From assembly GCA_004193285.1 (NCBI GenBank), contig SECP01000023.1, positions 1 through 64,000 on the forward strand: 64,000 bases of DNA. The letters run 5' to 3'. This stretch comes from Myxococcales bacterium (lineage in GTDB: Bacteria > Myxococcota_A > Polyangia > Polyangiales > Polyangiaceae). The notes under the pieces are model-generated. The model saw only the letters and a list, made by a program, of their open reading frames with translations, was not told the DNA's origin and did not search any database. A program made the position numbers and the translations under genes. This document shows, piece after piece, positions 44,729 to 52,862 of this stretch. Within the stretch, counting starts at the first letter, position 1. Every line of letters starts with the position of its first letter.

Positions 44729-46244
44729 GGAGGCGCCATGCCGCCAGCGCCGCCGCGACAGCGAGCGCCAGCAGCAGTGGCCAGGCCACACGTCGACGCT
44801 TCGGAGCGTCCGTGGCAGTTGCCGGCGGGGGCGCATCCGAAGGCGCCGGGGTGCTGCTCCCTGCCGGCGCGCCACCGAGCCGAGCGAGCAGCGCGTCGGC
44901 CGCGCCCCGCAAGGCCTTCGCGCTCTTGACGCGCTTGTCTGGGTCTTTGGCCACGCAGGAGTCCAACAGCGCCTGAAAGGCGGCTAGCTCGGGCAACTCC
45001 GGCCGCTCCTCGGCGAGGGGCGGCAGCTCCGCCGTGAGCTGCTGCGCGAGCACGAATTGAATCGCGCTGCCGGTAAACGGCACCCGACCCGTGAGCAGCT
45101 CGAACAAGGTGATGCCCAGCGCGTACAAGTCCACGCGGCCATCGATGCGCTGAGCCAGAATCTGCTCCGGCGCCATGTACTCGGGGGTGCCGTACAGCGA
45201 GTTGTCATCGAGCTCCGCGTCGCCCTCGGTCGCGGCGATTCCCAAATCCAAGATCTTCGCGAAGCCCGGCTCCGCGGCGTCCCCCTGGACGACGATGTTG
45301 GCGGGCTTGATGTCGCGGTGGATGATACCGAGGCCGTGCGCGTGATCGAGCCCCACGCACACCTCCCGCACGATGCTGAGCGCGCGCCGCGGTTCCAGCG
45401 GGCCGCGCGCGACCTCCGCCGACAGCGCGCGGCCGCTGAGCAGCTCCATGACCAGGTAAGAAAAGCCGCGGCTCACACCGAAATCGGAGACGTCCACGAA
45501 GTTCGGATGCGAGAGCCGGCCCAGTACCTCCGCCTCGCGCAGGAACCGCTCGCGCATCATCGCTTCGGTTTGACGCGTGGGGTGGAGCGTCTTCAGCGCG
45601 ACCTTCCGCTTGATGTTGACGTGCTCGGCGCGAAACACACTCGCCATGCCGCCCTCGCCGAGTAAGTCTTCGACTCGGTAGCGCTTGTCGACGATCTCGC
45701 CGGGTGAGAGGCGCTCGGCGCGCGCTCGGCCCTCCGGCGCGGCCGGGCGCTCGTTGATGGCCTCGGTAAAGCGCGTGCGCGCGTCCTCCAGCGCTTGGGT
45801 GACGCGCTCGAGCGGCATCGCCACCGTAGCGGCCACGTCCTCCAAGGTACGCCCCTCCAGATCGACCGCGACGAGCAGCTTGCGCTCGGTCTCCGGCAAT
45901 GCGTGCAGCGCGCGATGCACGGAGTGCTTGAAGAACACCGCCGGGTCGACGAATCGCGGCGCGGCCGCGTCCACCTCGGTCCCGCTGTGACGCTCGCCGA
46001 CCTCGGTCGTCAACGAAAATAGCCAGTCGCGAAACGCGGTCTGCTGCGGCCACTCTTCCAGCCGCTGGCTCGCGACGACGAACACGCTTTCGCACACCGC
46101 CTCCGCGTCGTCGGGATCCGCCAGCGCGAGCTCGAGCTTTCGGAAGACCGAGATTTGGTAGCGGCGCACCAGCTCCACGAAGGCGGTGTGCTGGCGGCGC
46201 CCGAGGTACGCTTCCACCAGCTCGGCGTCGCTCTCGGCCGTCAA
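44721..46244 (-). CDS. ECF-sigma-like domain fused to a transmembrane Ser/Thr protein kinase
   Basis: The 507 residues from the TTG at 46244 begin with an ECF sigma-factor region 2 (ELVEAYLGRRQHTAFVELVRRYQ...AFRDWLFSLTTEVGERH, about 8-86) and region 4 (ALHALPETERKLLVAVDLEGRTLEDVAATVAMPLERVTQALEDAR, about 112-163). A Hanks-type kinase domain follows (about 189-460): LLGEGGMASVF, catalytic Lys in VALKTLHP, HRDIKPANIV, DLGIA and GTPEYMAPEQ. A Pro/Ala linker and one C-terminal membrane helix (485-507) end it. The open frame extends upstream only as a shadow of the channel gene; TTG overlaps its stop (TTGA). Region 4 lacks the basic residues normal in the recognition helix. Confidence 0.85.
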   Translation of the reverse strand: MTAESDAELVEAYLGRRQHTAFVELVRRYQISVFRKLELALADPDDAEAVCESVFVVASQRLEEWPQQTAFRDWLFSLTTEVGERHSGTEVDAAAPRFVDPAVFFKHSVHRALHALPETERKLLVAVDLEGRTLEDVAATVAMPLERVTQALEDARTRFTEAINERPAAPEGRARAERLSPGEIVDKRYRVEDLLGEGGMASVFRAEHVNIKRKVALKTLHPTRQTEAMMRERFLREAEVLGRLSHPNFVDVSDFGVSRGFSYLVMELLSGRALSAEVARGPLEPRRALSIVREVCVGLDHAHGLGIIHRDIKPANIVVQGDAAEPGFAKILDLGIAATEGDAELDDNSLYGTPEYMAPEQILAQRIDGRVDLYALGITLFELLTGRVPFTGSAIQFVLAQQLTAELPPLAEERPELPELAAFQALLDSCVAKDPDKRVKSAKALRGAADALLARLGGAPAGSSTPAPSDAPPPATATDAPKRRRVAWPLLLALAVAAALAAWRLLT

Positions 46245-47110
46245 TCCGGCTTCATCCCTTGACGGCGACGCAGGCCACTTACGAGCTCGTGGGCAGGAAC
46301 GAAGTGCTCGTCTCCGGTCGCGTCGCGCAGCATGAGGCCGAGCGGCACGAACTCCAGCACCGTACCCTGGTGCGTCTTCGTCTGAACGTGGTCGCCCACG
46401 CTGAGCATGCGCCTCAGATAGTAGTTGGCGATCAGCTCCTCCGCCGGGTGCCGCATGGCCCAGCAGCTGAGGAACACGACGACCACCAGCAGCGCACTCA
46501 GCAGCAGGGTGAGGTTGCCGGTGATGAACGCCAGGTTCACGCCCAGAACGTCGAGCGCGAGGAGCGCCACGACGAGCAGCGTGCCGAGCTCCACCGCGGT
46601 CTCGGCGAGGCCCGCCATCGGGCTCCGGAGCTCGCGCAGCACCGCGCCGACGCTGCGCTTGGCCGCGGAGGCGACGTATGCCCCGACCGACACCAGGGCC
46701 AGGGCCGAAAACACCTTGGGCAAATAGGCCACCGCGCCGCTCAGCGCGCGCTGCACTCCGGTGAGACCGAGGTAGCCCGCCGCCGTGTCCAGCGTGATCA
46801 GCAGCACCGTCCAGTACGCGAGCTGCGCCACGAGCTGAGCCGGACCAAAGCCGTCGCCGAGCGAACCGATGATCGTCGCCAAGCGCGTGCCCTCCAGGAC
46901 GCGATTGAGCCGCAGCGCGACCAGCAACCGACGCAGCAGGGCCCGAGCGAGCTGGGCCGCGACCCAGCCGGCGACCACGATGAGCACGGCGGTGAGCAGG
47001 ATGGGCCCCCGCTCGAGCGCCAGCTGGCGGCCGCGCACCAGCCACGCGGAGCCGGTGTCGGGAAGGCCCAGCTCAGGAGCTCTCAGCGTCAGATTCTGCA
47101 GGTGCAGCAT
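46241..47110 (-). CDS. MscS-family mechanosensitive ion channel
   Basis: This 289-residue inner-membrane channel probably gates on membrane tension and protects against osmotic downshock. About five hydrophobic helices occur (residues 35-60, 95-115, 125-150, 165-190 and 195-225). The last is followed by the MscS beta-domain signature (GDHVQTKTHQGTVLEFVPLGLMLRDATGDEHFVPAHEL). The cytoplasmic vestibule is shorter than in E. coli MscS. Its stop overlaps the start of the ECF-kinase gene, tying a tension sensor to a signalling protein. ATG 47110 is the start. Confidence 0.87.
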   Translation of the reverse strand: MLHLQNLTLRAPELGLPDTGSAWLVRGRQLALERGPILLTAVLIVVAGWVAAQLARALLRRLLVALRLNRVLEGTRLATIIGSLGDGFGPAQLVAQLAYWTVLLITLDTAAGYLGLTGVQRALSGAVAYLPKVFSALALVSVGAYVASAAKRSVGAVLRELRSPMAGLAETAVELGTLLVVALLALDVLGVNLAFITGNLTLLLSALLVVVVFLSCWAMRHPAEELIANYYLRRMLSVGDHVQTKTHQGTVLEFVPLGLMLRDATGDEHFVPAHELVSGLRRRQGMKPD

Positions 47111-47297
47111 GAGAATTCACCGTTGCGTTGAGGGCTGAAGCCGGCGACGAAACCAGCAGCCGGAAGCACTCGGCCGCGGTCTCGAGCAGTGAGAGACGAG
47201 CCCGTACGCGGCTCGCGAGGGAGCTCGTCATCGGGTCGGGTCGTCGGTAGACGGCCTGCAGGATCGCAGCCACGTTCACCGGATTGGAGCGTTGCAC
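47073..47297 (-). CDS. Possible small protein upstream of the MscS gene
   Basis: A GTG-initiated frame of 74 codons overlaps the channel gene start by 38 bases. The first 50 codons have high third-position GC and read NPVNVAAILQAVYRRPDPMTSSLASRVRARLSLLETAAECFRLLVSSP, a plausible helical segment. The end is less convincing. It might be a short leader or an unannotated small gene in the operon; I cannot assign a function. Confidence 0.3.
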   Translation of the reverse strand: MQRSNPVNVAAILQAVYRRPDPMTSSLASRVRARLSLLETAAECFRLLVSSPASALNATVNSHAAPAESDAESS

Positions 47298-47581
47298 GCA
47301 GCCGAGCCTAACCGAAAGCGTCGCGATACGTCACAGCCGCCGGCGCGTGCGCCCGTTCCCCGTGACGTACCGGTGTCGTCTACAGGCGACAAAAACCGGG
47401 CGAACCGAAATGTACGAACCAGCGATTGCCGCACAAATGAGTTTACTGGCGTGACGATCGCGACTAGCCCTCGGCGCGAGTCGGCACTGGCACGGGTGCC
47501 GCAATAGTGGACGCATCCCTGTCTGCGGCAACGCCGACGGACTCGCTCACCTTCACGTCAACAAACCCAAGGTCAACAGGA
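47111..47581. promoter_or_regulatory. Divergent region between MscS and DUF481 genes
   Basis: Apart from the doubtful small frame at 47073-47297, no gene is seen in this 471-bp stretch. TGTCG/CGACA forms a short inverted repeat near 47375. GGCAC-gg-GTGCC (47489-47500) is a perfect short palindrome, and TGGCACGGGTGCCGCA (47488-47503) also has GG and GC at -24/-12 spacing, as in a sigma54 promoter; this lies 79 nt before the DUF481 start. Confidence 0.4.
47488..47503 (+). promoter_or_regulatory. Weak sigma54 (-24/-12) promoter candidate
   Basis: TGGCACG matches the -24 element, and GC falls 12 bp after the GG, but the -12 element reads CCGCA instead of TTGCA. The palindromic nature of the same bases allows an operator instead. 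Support is limited to this pattern. Confidence 0.25.
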
Positions 47582-48448
47582 ATGAAACGCATCACCTCGC
47601 TCGCCAGCATGGCCGTCGGGCTCGCCGCCGCGGGCCCCGCCGCTGCGCAGACGCCCAAAGGCTTGATGGAGCAGAAGACCGCGACGAGCGGCACGACGGA
47701 CGTCGCCAAGGGCGGGTTCGAAAAGGTCACCAAGCCCGCCGAGCAAAAAGAGACGACGGAGCTCAAGCTGTCGGCAGGAGGGCTGCTCGCTACCGGCAAC
47801 TCGCGCTCGATGGCGGCCACCGCCTCCGGCATGCTGCGCCTGCGCCGACAGCTCAACGAGTACTCCGCGAACGTCGCCGCCAACTACGGCCGCTCCGCTC
47901 CGACGCCCGCCGACGACATGCAGACGTCGGTCTCCAACATTCAGGGGCGCGTCCGCTACGACCGCTTCCTGTCCGAGCACTGGTCGCTATTCGTGGCGCA
48001 GTCCGCCCGCAAGGATCGCTTCCAGGGTTTGGAGCTCCGCCTGAACTTCGACCCCGGCCTCGCTTTTTACTTCTTCGACGAAGACAAGCACCGGCTCTGG
48101 GTCGAGGCCGGCTACGACCTCCAGTACGATATCCGCGAGAACGACGCGCTGCGCGCGTCTCCGACTCCTATCGACAAAACGGAGACTCGCCACTCTGCGC
48201 GCGGCTTCCTCGGGTACGAGAACAACATCAACGAGGTGCTGCGATTCAACACCGGGGTGGAGTACATCCAGTCCGTTCAAGAGTCGAAGAACTGGCGTCT
48301 CAACTGGGATACCGGCTTGACCTCCTCCATTTCCAACAAATTCTCGTTCGCGACGACGTTCAGTCTTCGCTACGACAACAATCCCCTCACCGGCGTCCGC
48401 AAGACGGACACGCTGACGGCGCTCAACCTCGTCTACACGCTGCTCTGA
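47582..48448 (+). CDS. DUF481-family outer-membrane beta-barrel protein
   Basis: ATG 47582 gives 288 residues with a signal peptide ending AAGPAAAQ; 25 codons upstream lack any signal. From about residue 60 the protein shows alternating hydrophobic beta-strands (LKLSAGGLLATGNSRSMAATASG, NIQGRVRYDRFLSEHWSLFVAQSARKDRF, LNFDPGLAFYFFDEDKHRLWVEAGYDLQYD) and ends in an aromatic/hydrophobic strand (LNLVYTLL), as expected for an outer-membrane barrel. DUF481 proteins are salt-stress-induced in some bacteria. It sits 19 nt before an OmpA gene. Confidence 0.83.
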   Translation: MKRITSLASMAVGLAAAGPAAAQTPKGLMEQKTATSGTTDVAKGGFEKVTKPAEQKETTELKLSAGGLLATGNSRSMAATASGMLRLRRQLNEYSANVAANYGRSAPTPADDMQTSVSNIQGRVRYDRFLSEHWSLFVAQSARKDRFQGLELRLNFDPGLAFYFFDEDKHRLWVEAGYDLQYDIRENDALRASPTPIDKTETRHSARGFLGYENNINEVLRFNTGVEYIQSVQESKNWRLNWDTGLTSSISNKFSFATTFSLRYDNNPLTGVRKTDTLTALNLVYTLL

Positions 48449-48467
48449 ACCCGGCGAGGAACCGATC

Positions 48468-49982
48468 ATGCAGACCAAGTTTTACAATCGCTTCTCGTCT
48501 ACCTTGCTGAAGCTGAGCTCGCTCGCGGTGCTCGGCTCGGTCACGGCCAGCGCGGCGGCCGCCGAAGGTGCCGCCGCTGTTTCTCTCTCCACGAGCGGCG
48601 CGAGCGCGACCAGCAGCGCCGAAGCCGCGTCACCCCCTGCCCCGAGCACGGACGCGGGGGAGCTCGGCCCCGAGCCGAACCTGTGGGAGCTCGGCCTGTT
48701 CGGAGGCTTGATGTTCCCCTCCAGCTCGCACGCGCTGGTCCGGCCCGGCCGCGAGCAGCAACCGTTCGAGACCGCCGGCGAGCTGGGCGCGCGAGTCGCC
48801 TACTTTCCGCTCGCCTTCTTGGGCCTCGAGGTGGAAGGCGCGGGCATGCCGAGCAAGCTGGAGGACGGCAGCTCCGGCGGGCTATTCGCGGCTCGCGGCC
48901 ACGGCATCTTGCAGGTACCGATGGGCCGCTTCACCCCCTTCGCGCTCGGCGGCGGTGGGGTACTCGGCGGAGCCAGCAACCGCATGGGCACGGATCGGGA
49001 CCCCGCTATCCACTTCGGCCTCGGCGCGAAGTACGCGATGGACGAGTCCATCTCCGTCCGTCTGGACCTGCGCGACACCCTCACCCAAAAGTACGCCGCG
49101 GATCAGGGCACTCAGACTCATCACCCCGAGGTGTTACTGGGCTTCAGCTTCACGCTGGAGCGTCACCACCCCGACCGAGACGGGGACGGCTTCGCCGATT
49201 TCCGCGACGACTGCCCGGCGGTCCCCGGCACCGAGCAAGGCTGCCCGCCTCCGATCGCGGACGAAGACGAGGACGGCGTGGCGGACGACGCCGATCGCTG
49301 CAAGGGCAGCAAAGGAGCCGCGCCGAGCGGCTGCCCGGACACGGACGGTGACGGCAAGCTGGATCAAGAAGACGAGTGCCCGCGCAAGGCCGCCAATACC
49401 GCGGATGGGTGCCCGCTCGTAGATTGCCCCATCAAGGACCGTGACGGGGATGGCCGCACGGACGCGACCGATAAGTGCCCGGACGAGCCGGCCCCGACCG
49501 CGGACGGCTGCATCGATCGCGACCCGGACCGGGACGGCATCCTCGAGGGCGTCGACAAGTGCCCGGACAAGGCGGAGACCGCGAACGGCTTCCAAGATCA
49601 AGATGGGTGCCCGGACGAGGTGCCCGCCGCGATCAAGAAGTTCAGCGGGGTCATCCGAGGTATCAATTTCGCCCGCGACAAGGCGGAAATCTTCCCGGGC
49701 TCCAAGCCCCTCTTGGACGAGGCGGCTAAGGTGATGAAGGAGTTCCCGGAGCTGAAGCTCGAGATCTCCGGTCACACGGATACTCAGGGCGCGCGCGAGC
49801 ACAACTTGGACCTCTCCAAGCGCCGAGCGGACTCGGTCAAGGCGTACCTGGTCTCGCAAGGGGTGGATGAGACGCGCCTCTTCACGCGCGGCGCCGGACC
49901 GGACGAGCCCATCGCAGACAACAAAATCGAGGCGGGGCGAGCTCAGAATCGCCGCATCGAGTTCAAGAACGTCAGCAAGTAA
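48468..49982 (+). CDS. OmpA-family protein with thrombospondin type 3 repeats
   Basis: This 504-residue protein begins with a signal peptide (LSSLAVLGSVTASAAAAEG). An eight-stranded barrel-like region (about 60-225) is followed by calcium-binding TSP3 repeats (DRDGDGFADFRDDCP, DEDEDGVADDADRC, DTDGDGKLDQEDECP, DRDGDGRTDATDKCP, DPDRDGILEGVDKCP). The C-terminal OmpA domain (about 395-500) carries the peptidoglycan-binding block LEISGHTDTQGAREHNLDLSKRRA. It anchors the outer membrane to the cell wall. A strong stem-loop follows the stop. Confidence 0.93.
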   Translation: MQTKFYNRFSSTLLKLSSLAVLGSVTASAAAAEGAAAVSLSTSGASATSSAEAASPPAPSTDAGELGPEPNLWELGLFGGLMFPSSSHALVRPGREQQPFETAGELGARVAYFPLAFLGLEVEGAGMPSKLEDGSSGGLFAARGHGILQVPMGRFTPFALGGGGVLGGASNRMGTDRDPAIHFGLGAKYAMDESISVRLDLRDTLTQKYAADQGTQTHHPEVLLGFSFTLERHHPDRDGDGFADFRDDCPAVPGTEQGCPPPIADEDEDGVADDADRCKGSKGAAPSGCPDTDGDGKLDQEDECPRKAANTADGCPLVDCPIKDRDGDGRTDATDKCPDEPAPTADGCIDRDPDRDGILEGVDKCPDKAETANGFQDQDGCPDEVPAAIKKFSGVIRGINFARDKAEIFPGSKPLLDEAAKVMKEFPELKLEISGHTDTQGAREHNLDLSKRRADSVKAYLVSQGVDETRLFTRGAGPDEPIADNKIEAGRAQNRRIEFKNVSK

Positions 49983-49992
49983 CGGCTGAGTC

Positions 49993-50036
49993 GTGCCCTG
50001 CGTGCGGAGCCACTTTCGGCTCCGCGCGCGGGGCAC
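49993..50036 (+). terminator. Strong hairpin terminator after the OmpA gene
   Basis: A 19-bp stem (49993-50011 with 50018-50036, two G-U pairs, no mismatch) closes a 6-nt loop actttc. It starts 10 nt after the OmpA stop and is followed by gcgctttactt. It ends 24 nt before mscL, separating the two units. Confidence 0.85.
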
Positions 50037-50060
50037 GCGCTTTACTTAGGAATACAAGCG

Positions 50061-50468
50061 ATGAGCATCGTCAAAGAGTTCAAAGAGTTCGCAGTCAAAG
50101 GCAACGTCATCGATCTCGCCGTCGGCGTGATCATCGGCGCCGCTTTCGGAAAAATCGTCAGCTCCTTCGTGAGCGACGTCGTCATGCCGCCGCTGGGGCT
50201 GCTGACGAGCGGGGTAGATTTCAAAGACCTCGCCCTCACCCTGCGCGCCGCGGAAGGCGACAAGCAGCCGGCCGTGTTGTTGAAGTACGGCGTGTTCTTG
50301 CAGTCCGTGTTCGACTTCGTGCTCGTGGCGATGGCCATCTTCTTGGTCGTGAAGCTCATCAATCGCATGAAGCGCGAGGAGCAGGCGACGCCGGCGGCTC
50401 CGCCGGAGCCGACCAAGCAAGAGCTGCTGCTCACGGAGATCCGCGACCTGCTGCAGAAGAAGGTCTAA
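50061..50468 (+). CDS. mscL: Large-conductance mechanosensitive channel MscL
   Basis: MscL opens under extreme membrane tension and releases solutes on osmotic shock. It has 135 residues, the normal size. The N-terminal amphipathic helix (MSIVKEFKEFAVKGN) and pore helix TM1 (VIDLAVGVIIGAAFGKIVSSFVSDVVMPPLG) are intact, and TM2 (FLQSVFDFVLVAMAIFLVVKLIN) and the cytoplasmic coiled-coil (KQELLLTEIRDLLQKK) follow. Its stop overlaps the stop of the convergent Tudor-like lipoprotein gene by 4 bases. Confidence 0.97.
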   Translation: MSIVKEFKEFAVKGNVIDLAVGVIIGAAFGKIVSSFVSDVVMPPLGLLTSGVDFKDLALTLRAAEGDKQPAVLLKYGVFLQSVFDFVLVAMAIFLVVKLINRMKREEQATPAAPPEPTKQELLLTEIRDLLQKKV

Positions 50469-50959
50469 CGCCGGCCCGCGATGCGGTCGATGCCGACGAC
50501 CTCGTCCCACGCCGCTTCGTGACCTTCGTAGTGGACCTCGAATCGATCCTTGGCCACGACTTTGGTGACCGTCGCCGAGTACACGCTGCCGCGCCAGCTG
50601 ACTCGGACTCGGTCACCCTCTCGATAAGGGCTCACCGCCACCTCGCCCGCGCTGCCCGCGGTCTTGGGTGACGCGACGCCTGCGGCGAGCGCGACCTTGG
50701 TCGGCGGCGGCGGCGCTGCGACCGGCCCCTCCACGCGCCCGAGCAAGCGCTCGAGGCTCACGTCTTCGTCCCACCGCGAGTCGTAGCCGTCGAAGTGGAC
50801 CCGGTAGCGCGTGGGGCTGACGCGCTCGGTGATGTAGGCGGGGTACGGCGGCTGATCCTTCTCCCACTCCACCAGCACGTGCTCGCCAACGCGATAAGGC
50901 TTTTTGCAGCCTGAAATTCCCAGCGCCAGCACCAGCAAACAGAGCGCGCGTCGGCTCAT
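50465..50959 (-). CDS. Lipoprotein with two Tudor-knot/chromo-barrel-like repeats
   Basis: ATG 50959 overlaps the patatin stop (ATGA) and gives 164 residues; the open frame upstream is a shadow. The signal ends in lipobox ISGC (C18). Two related modules follow, at 24-76 (VGEHVLVEWEKDQPPYPAYITERVSPTRYRVHFDGYDSRWDEDV) and 113-162 (EGDRVRVSWRGSVYSATVTKVVAKDRFEVHYEGHEAAWDEVV). The VHYEGHxxxWDEVV pattern is that of Tudor-knot/MSL3-type chromo barrels and Agenet modules, mostly known in eukaryotic chromatin proteins. Here the protein is outside the cytoplasm, so the ligand must differ. It is the last gene of the nadB operon. Confidence 0.75.
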   Translation of the reverse strand: MSRRALCLLVLALGISGCKKPYRVGEHVLVEWEKDQPPYPAYITERVSPTRYRVHFDGYDSRWDEDVSLERLLGRVEGPVAAPPPPTKVALAAGVASPKTAGSAGEVAVSPYREGDRVRVSWRGSVYSATVTKVVAKDRFEVHYEGHEAAWDEVVGIDRIAGRR

Positions 50960-52062
50960 GGCGGGTTCACGACGAGGGGCGGCGGCAGCACCGACTGAGA
51001 AGGCCGCTGGACGAAGCCCGCCCGCTCGAGCGCAGGGTGTCGTTCGGCGAAGGCGCGCGCCAAAAGTTGCCGGGTATGACGGTAAGCGTGCTCCAGCATG
51101 CCGCGCCGGGCGTCGTAGCTGGCCGGATTGTGCATCGCGAGGATGCCGTCTTCTCGATGGGGTTGCAGCACCAAGACCTGCGCCTTGCCAGACTCTTGAA
51201 TGCGCGTCACGGCCGCTTCCACGCTCCGCTGCACCCCGATGCGGCGGGCCTGATTGAAGACCCACATCATGCCCTTGTCGCGCAAGCTGTCGCGCTCGCC
51301 ATGCCCCGTGGGCACCGCGCTCTGAGCCGTGATCGCGACCATTGGCCGCACGACCACGAGCACGTCCGCGCCCTCCGCCACCGCCAAATCCAGCTGCTCT
51401 ACCTCGGCCGAGCCGGAGCTGATGTAGTGCCGGTCGCCCAGGCGAACCGGGGAAAACAACGGCGGAATCGCCATAGAAGCGATGCACGCGCGCGCCACGG
51501 TGCAGCGCTCGAAGCCGGGCGCGCCGAAGGCAACCGGCTCCCCGGAATCCAGGTCGTGAGCCAGAATTCGAAGCGCCCGCGGCATGGCCGAAAACGCATT
51601 GGGAACGCCGCGGCGGAGGAAGAACTCCTCCAGGAAGCGCTCGTAACCGTCCAGAGTGAACAGCCCCGCCGGCAGTGAGTCGTAGAGGCGGTCCAGCTCC
51701 TCCGACAGCCGCGCCGGGATCTCGCGGGTCCGGCCCGATAGCAGCGAGCTTGCGCCGTGCCGCAGGGCGAGCGCCGCCGAGACCACGGTCCGGCGCCACT
51801 CCGCCAAGTCCACGCGCAGCAAGTGCCCTCGCTCGAGACCGAAGTACACGTCCGCGGGATCCAGGAAAGCGCGGTAGATGCGCTGCACGGGCTGGTTACC
51901 GGCCAAACCCGCCGCGACGCTCGCCCCCGCCGAGCTGCCGAGGAACAAGTCGAAGCCATTGGCCTGGAAGTTCTCGACCGTGTCCTCCAGCGCCGCGAGC
52001 GCGCCGATCTGGAACATGGCGCCCATCGCGCCGCCGCCCAACAAGCACAGGGCAATTTTCAT
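50956..52062 (-). CDS. Patatin-like phospholipase with altered catalytic dyad
   Basis: This 368-residue protein has the patatin alpha/beta core: oxyanion loop GGGAMG (9-14) and nucleophile motif GSSAG with S44. The dyad aspartate normally occurs in a DGG/DGA motif after the YxxD strand; here the matching stretch reads YISSGSAEVEQLDLA, with Ser in place of Asp. It may therefore be inactive or use a different residue. No signal peptide is present, so it is cytoplasmic or membrane-associated. The start lies 2 nt after the CPBP stop. Confidence 0.82.
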   Translation of the reverse strand: MKIALCLLGGGAMGAMFQIGALAALEDTVENFQANGFDLFLGSSAGASVAAGLAGNQPVQRIYRAFLDPADVYFGLERGHLLRVDLAEWRRTVVSAALALRHGASSLLSGRTREIPARLSEELDRLYDSLPAGLFTLDGYERFLEEFFLRRGVPNAFSAMPRALRILAHDLDSGEPVAFGAPGFERCTVARACIASMAIPPLFSPVRLGDRHYISSGSAEVEQLDLAVAEGADVLVVVRPMVAITAQSAVPTGHGERDSLRDKGMMWVFNQARRIGVQRSVEAAVTRIQESGKAQVLVLQPHREDGILAMHNPASYDARRGMLEHAYRHTRQLLARAFAERHPALERAGFVQRPSQSVLPPPLVVNPP

Positions 52063-52064
52063 GG

Positions 52065-52862
52065 TCAGCTCACCTCTCCCAGTCTTCGCCCGGCGACGCG
52101 CCCGAACAACACCACGCCGCTGACCGTTAGCACGCTACCCATCAGCGCGAGGGGCCAAGAGCTCTCTTGCGGTTTGACCTCGCTCGGCCGCGTGATGAAC
52201 ACGAACAGGAGGGTCGTCGCGTTGAAGGCAGCGTGCAAGGCGATGCCCGGCCACACCGAGGCGGCCCGACGTCTCAGCTCGCCGAGCACCAGCGCGACGA
52301 CGAAGAGGGGGGCCCAGTCGCGCGGCTTCGGGTGCATGAGCGCAAACGCGATGGAGGTCGTCCACAGCGCGACGAAAGCGGCGTTACTTCGCTGCAGCGC
52401 CGTGAACAGCGCCCCGCGGAAGTAAGCCTCCTCGATGAACGCGACCACCACCGCGATCGAGAGGAACATCGCGACCGCCATCGCCGAGGAGCTGGGCGTC
52501 AGCATGGAAAGCTCGAGCTCCAGCGCTCGCTCCGGGGTTGGAAAGCGCCGCTCCACCAGCGCGCTCAGGTAGCCGACCGGTAGATGCAAGAGCACGCCCA
52601 GCGAGGCGCCCAAGAGCAGCTCGACTGGCGCGGCTGCGCCCAGCGCCAGGTCGCGTCTCGTGTCGTCGTGCCCGTAGACCTTGCCCAGGAGCTTCGCCGC
52701 CGGCCAGATGAGCAAGAGCTCTACCGGACCGCCGATCGCGACCGCGAGGTTGCTGGGCCCGAGCAAGAGCCCGATGGCCACGTTCGCGCTGTAGAGCACG
52801 AGCGTCAGCAAGAGCGCCCAACCGAGGGCCAGGCCGGGGCTGAGACGTTGCGGCTCGGTCAT
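52065..52862 (-). CDS. CPBP-family intramembrane metalloprotease
   Basis: ATG 52862 overlaps the nadB stop (ATGA) and gives 265 residues; the frame continues upstream only inside nadB. Around seven hydrophobic helices are seen. The Abi/CPBP motifs are EEAYFRG (E144-E145), ALMHP (H177) and the third block HAAFNAT (H210, N214), so all expected residues are kept. Relatives include Rce1-like prenyl-protein proteases and bacteriocin self-immunity proteins. Its substrate is not known; operon partners are a patatin and a lipoprotein. Confidence 0.88.
   Translation of the reverse strand: MTEPQRLSPGLALGWALLLTLVLYSANVAIGLLLGPSNLAVAIGGPVELLLIWPAAKLLGKVYGHDDTRRDLALGAAAPVELLLGASLGVLLHLPVGYLSALVERRFPTPERALELELSMLTPSSSAMAVAMFLSIAVVVAFIEEAYFRGALFTALQRSNAAFVALWTTSIAFALMHPKPRDWAPLFVVALVLGELRRRAASVWPGIALHAAFNATTLLFVFITRPSEVKPQESSWPLALMGSVLTVSGVVLFGRVAGRRLGEVS

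Noticed and set aside
46245..47045. N-terminal 267-residue extension of the sigma-kinase frame
   Set aside because: It is Arg/Gly/Ala-rich and lies antiphase over the MscS-family gene on the same strand; ECF similarity begins only at the TTG at 46244.
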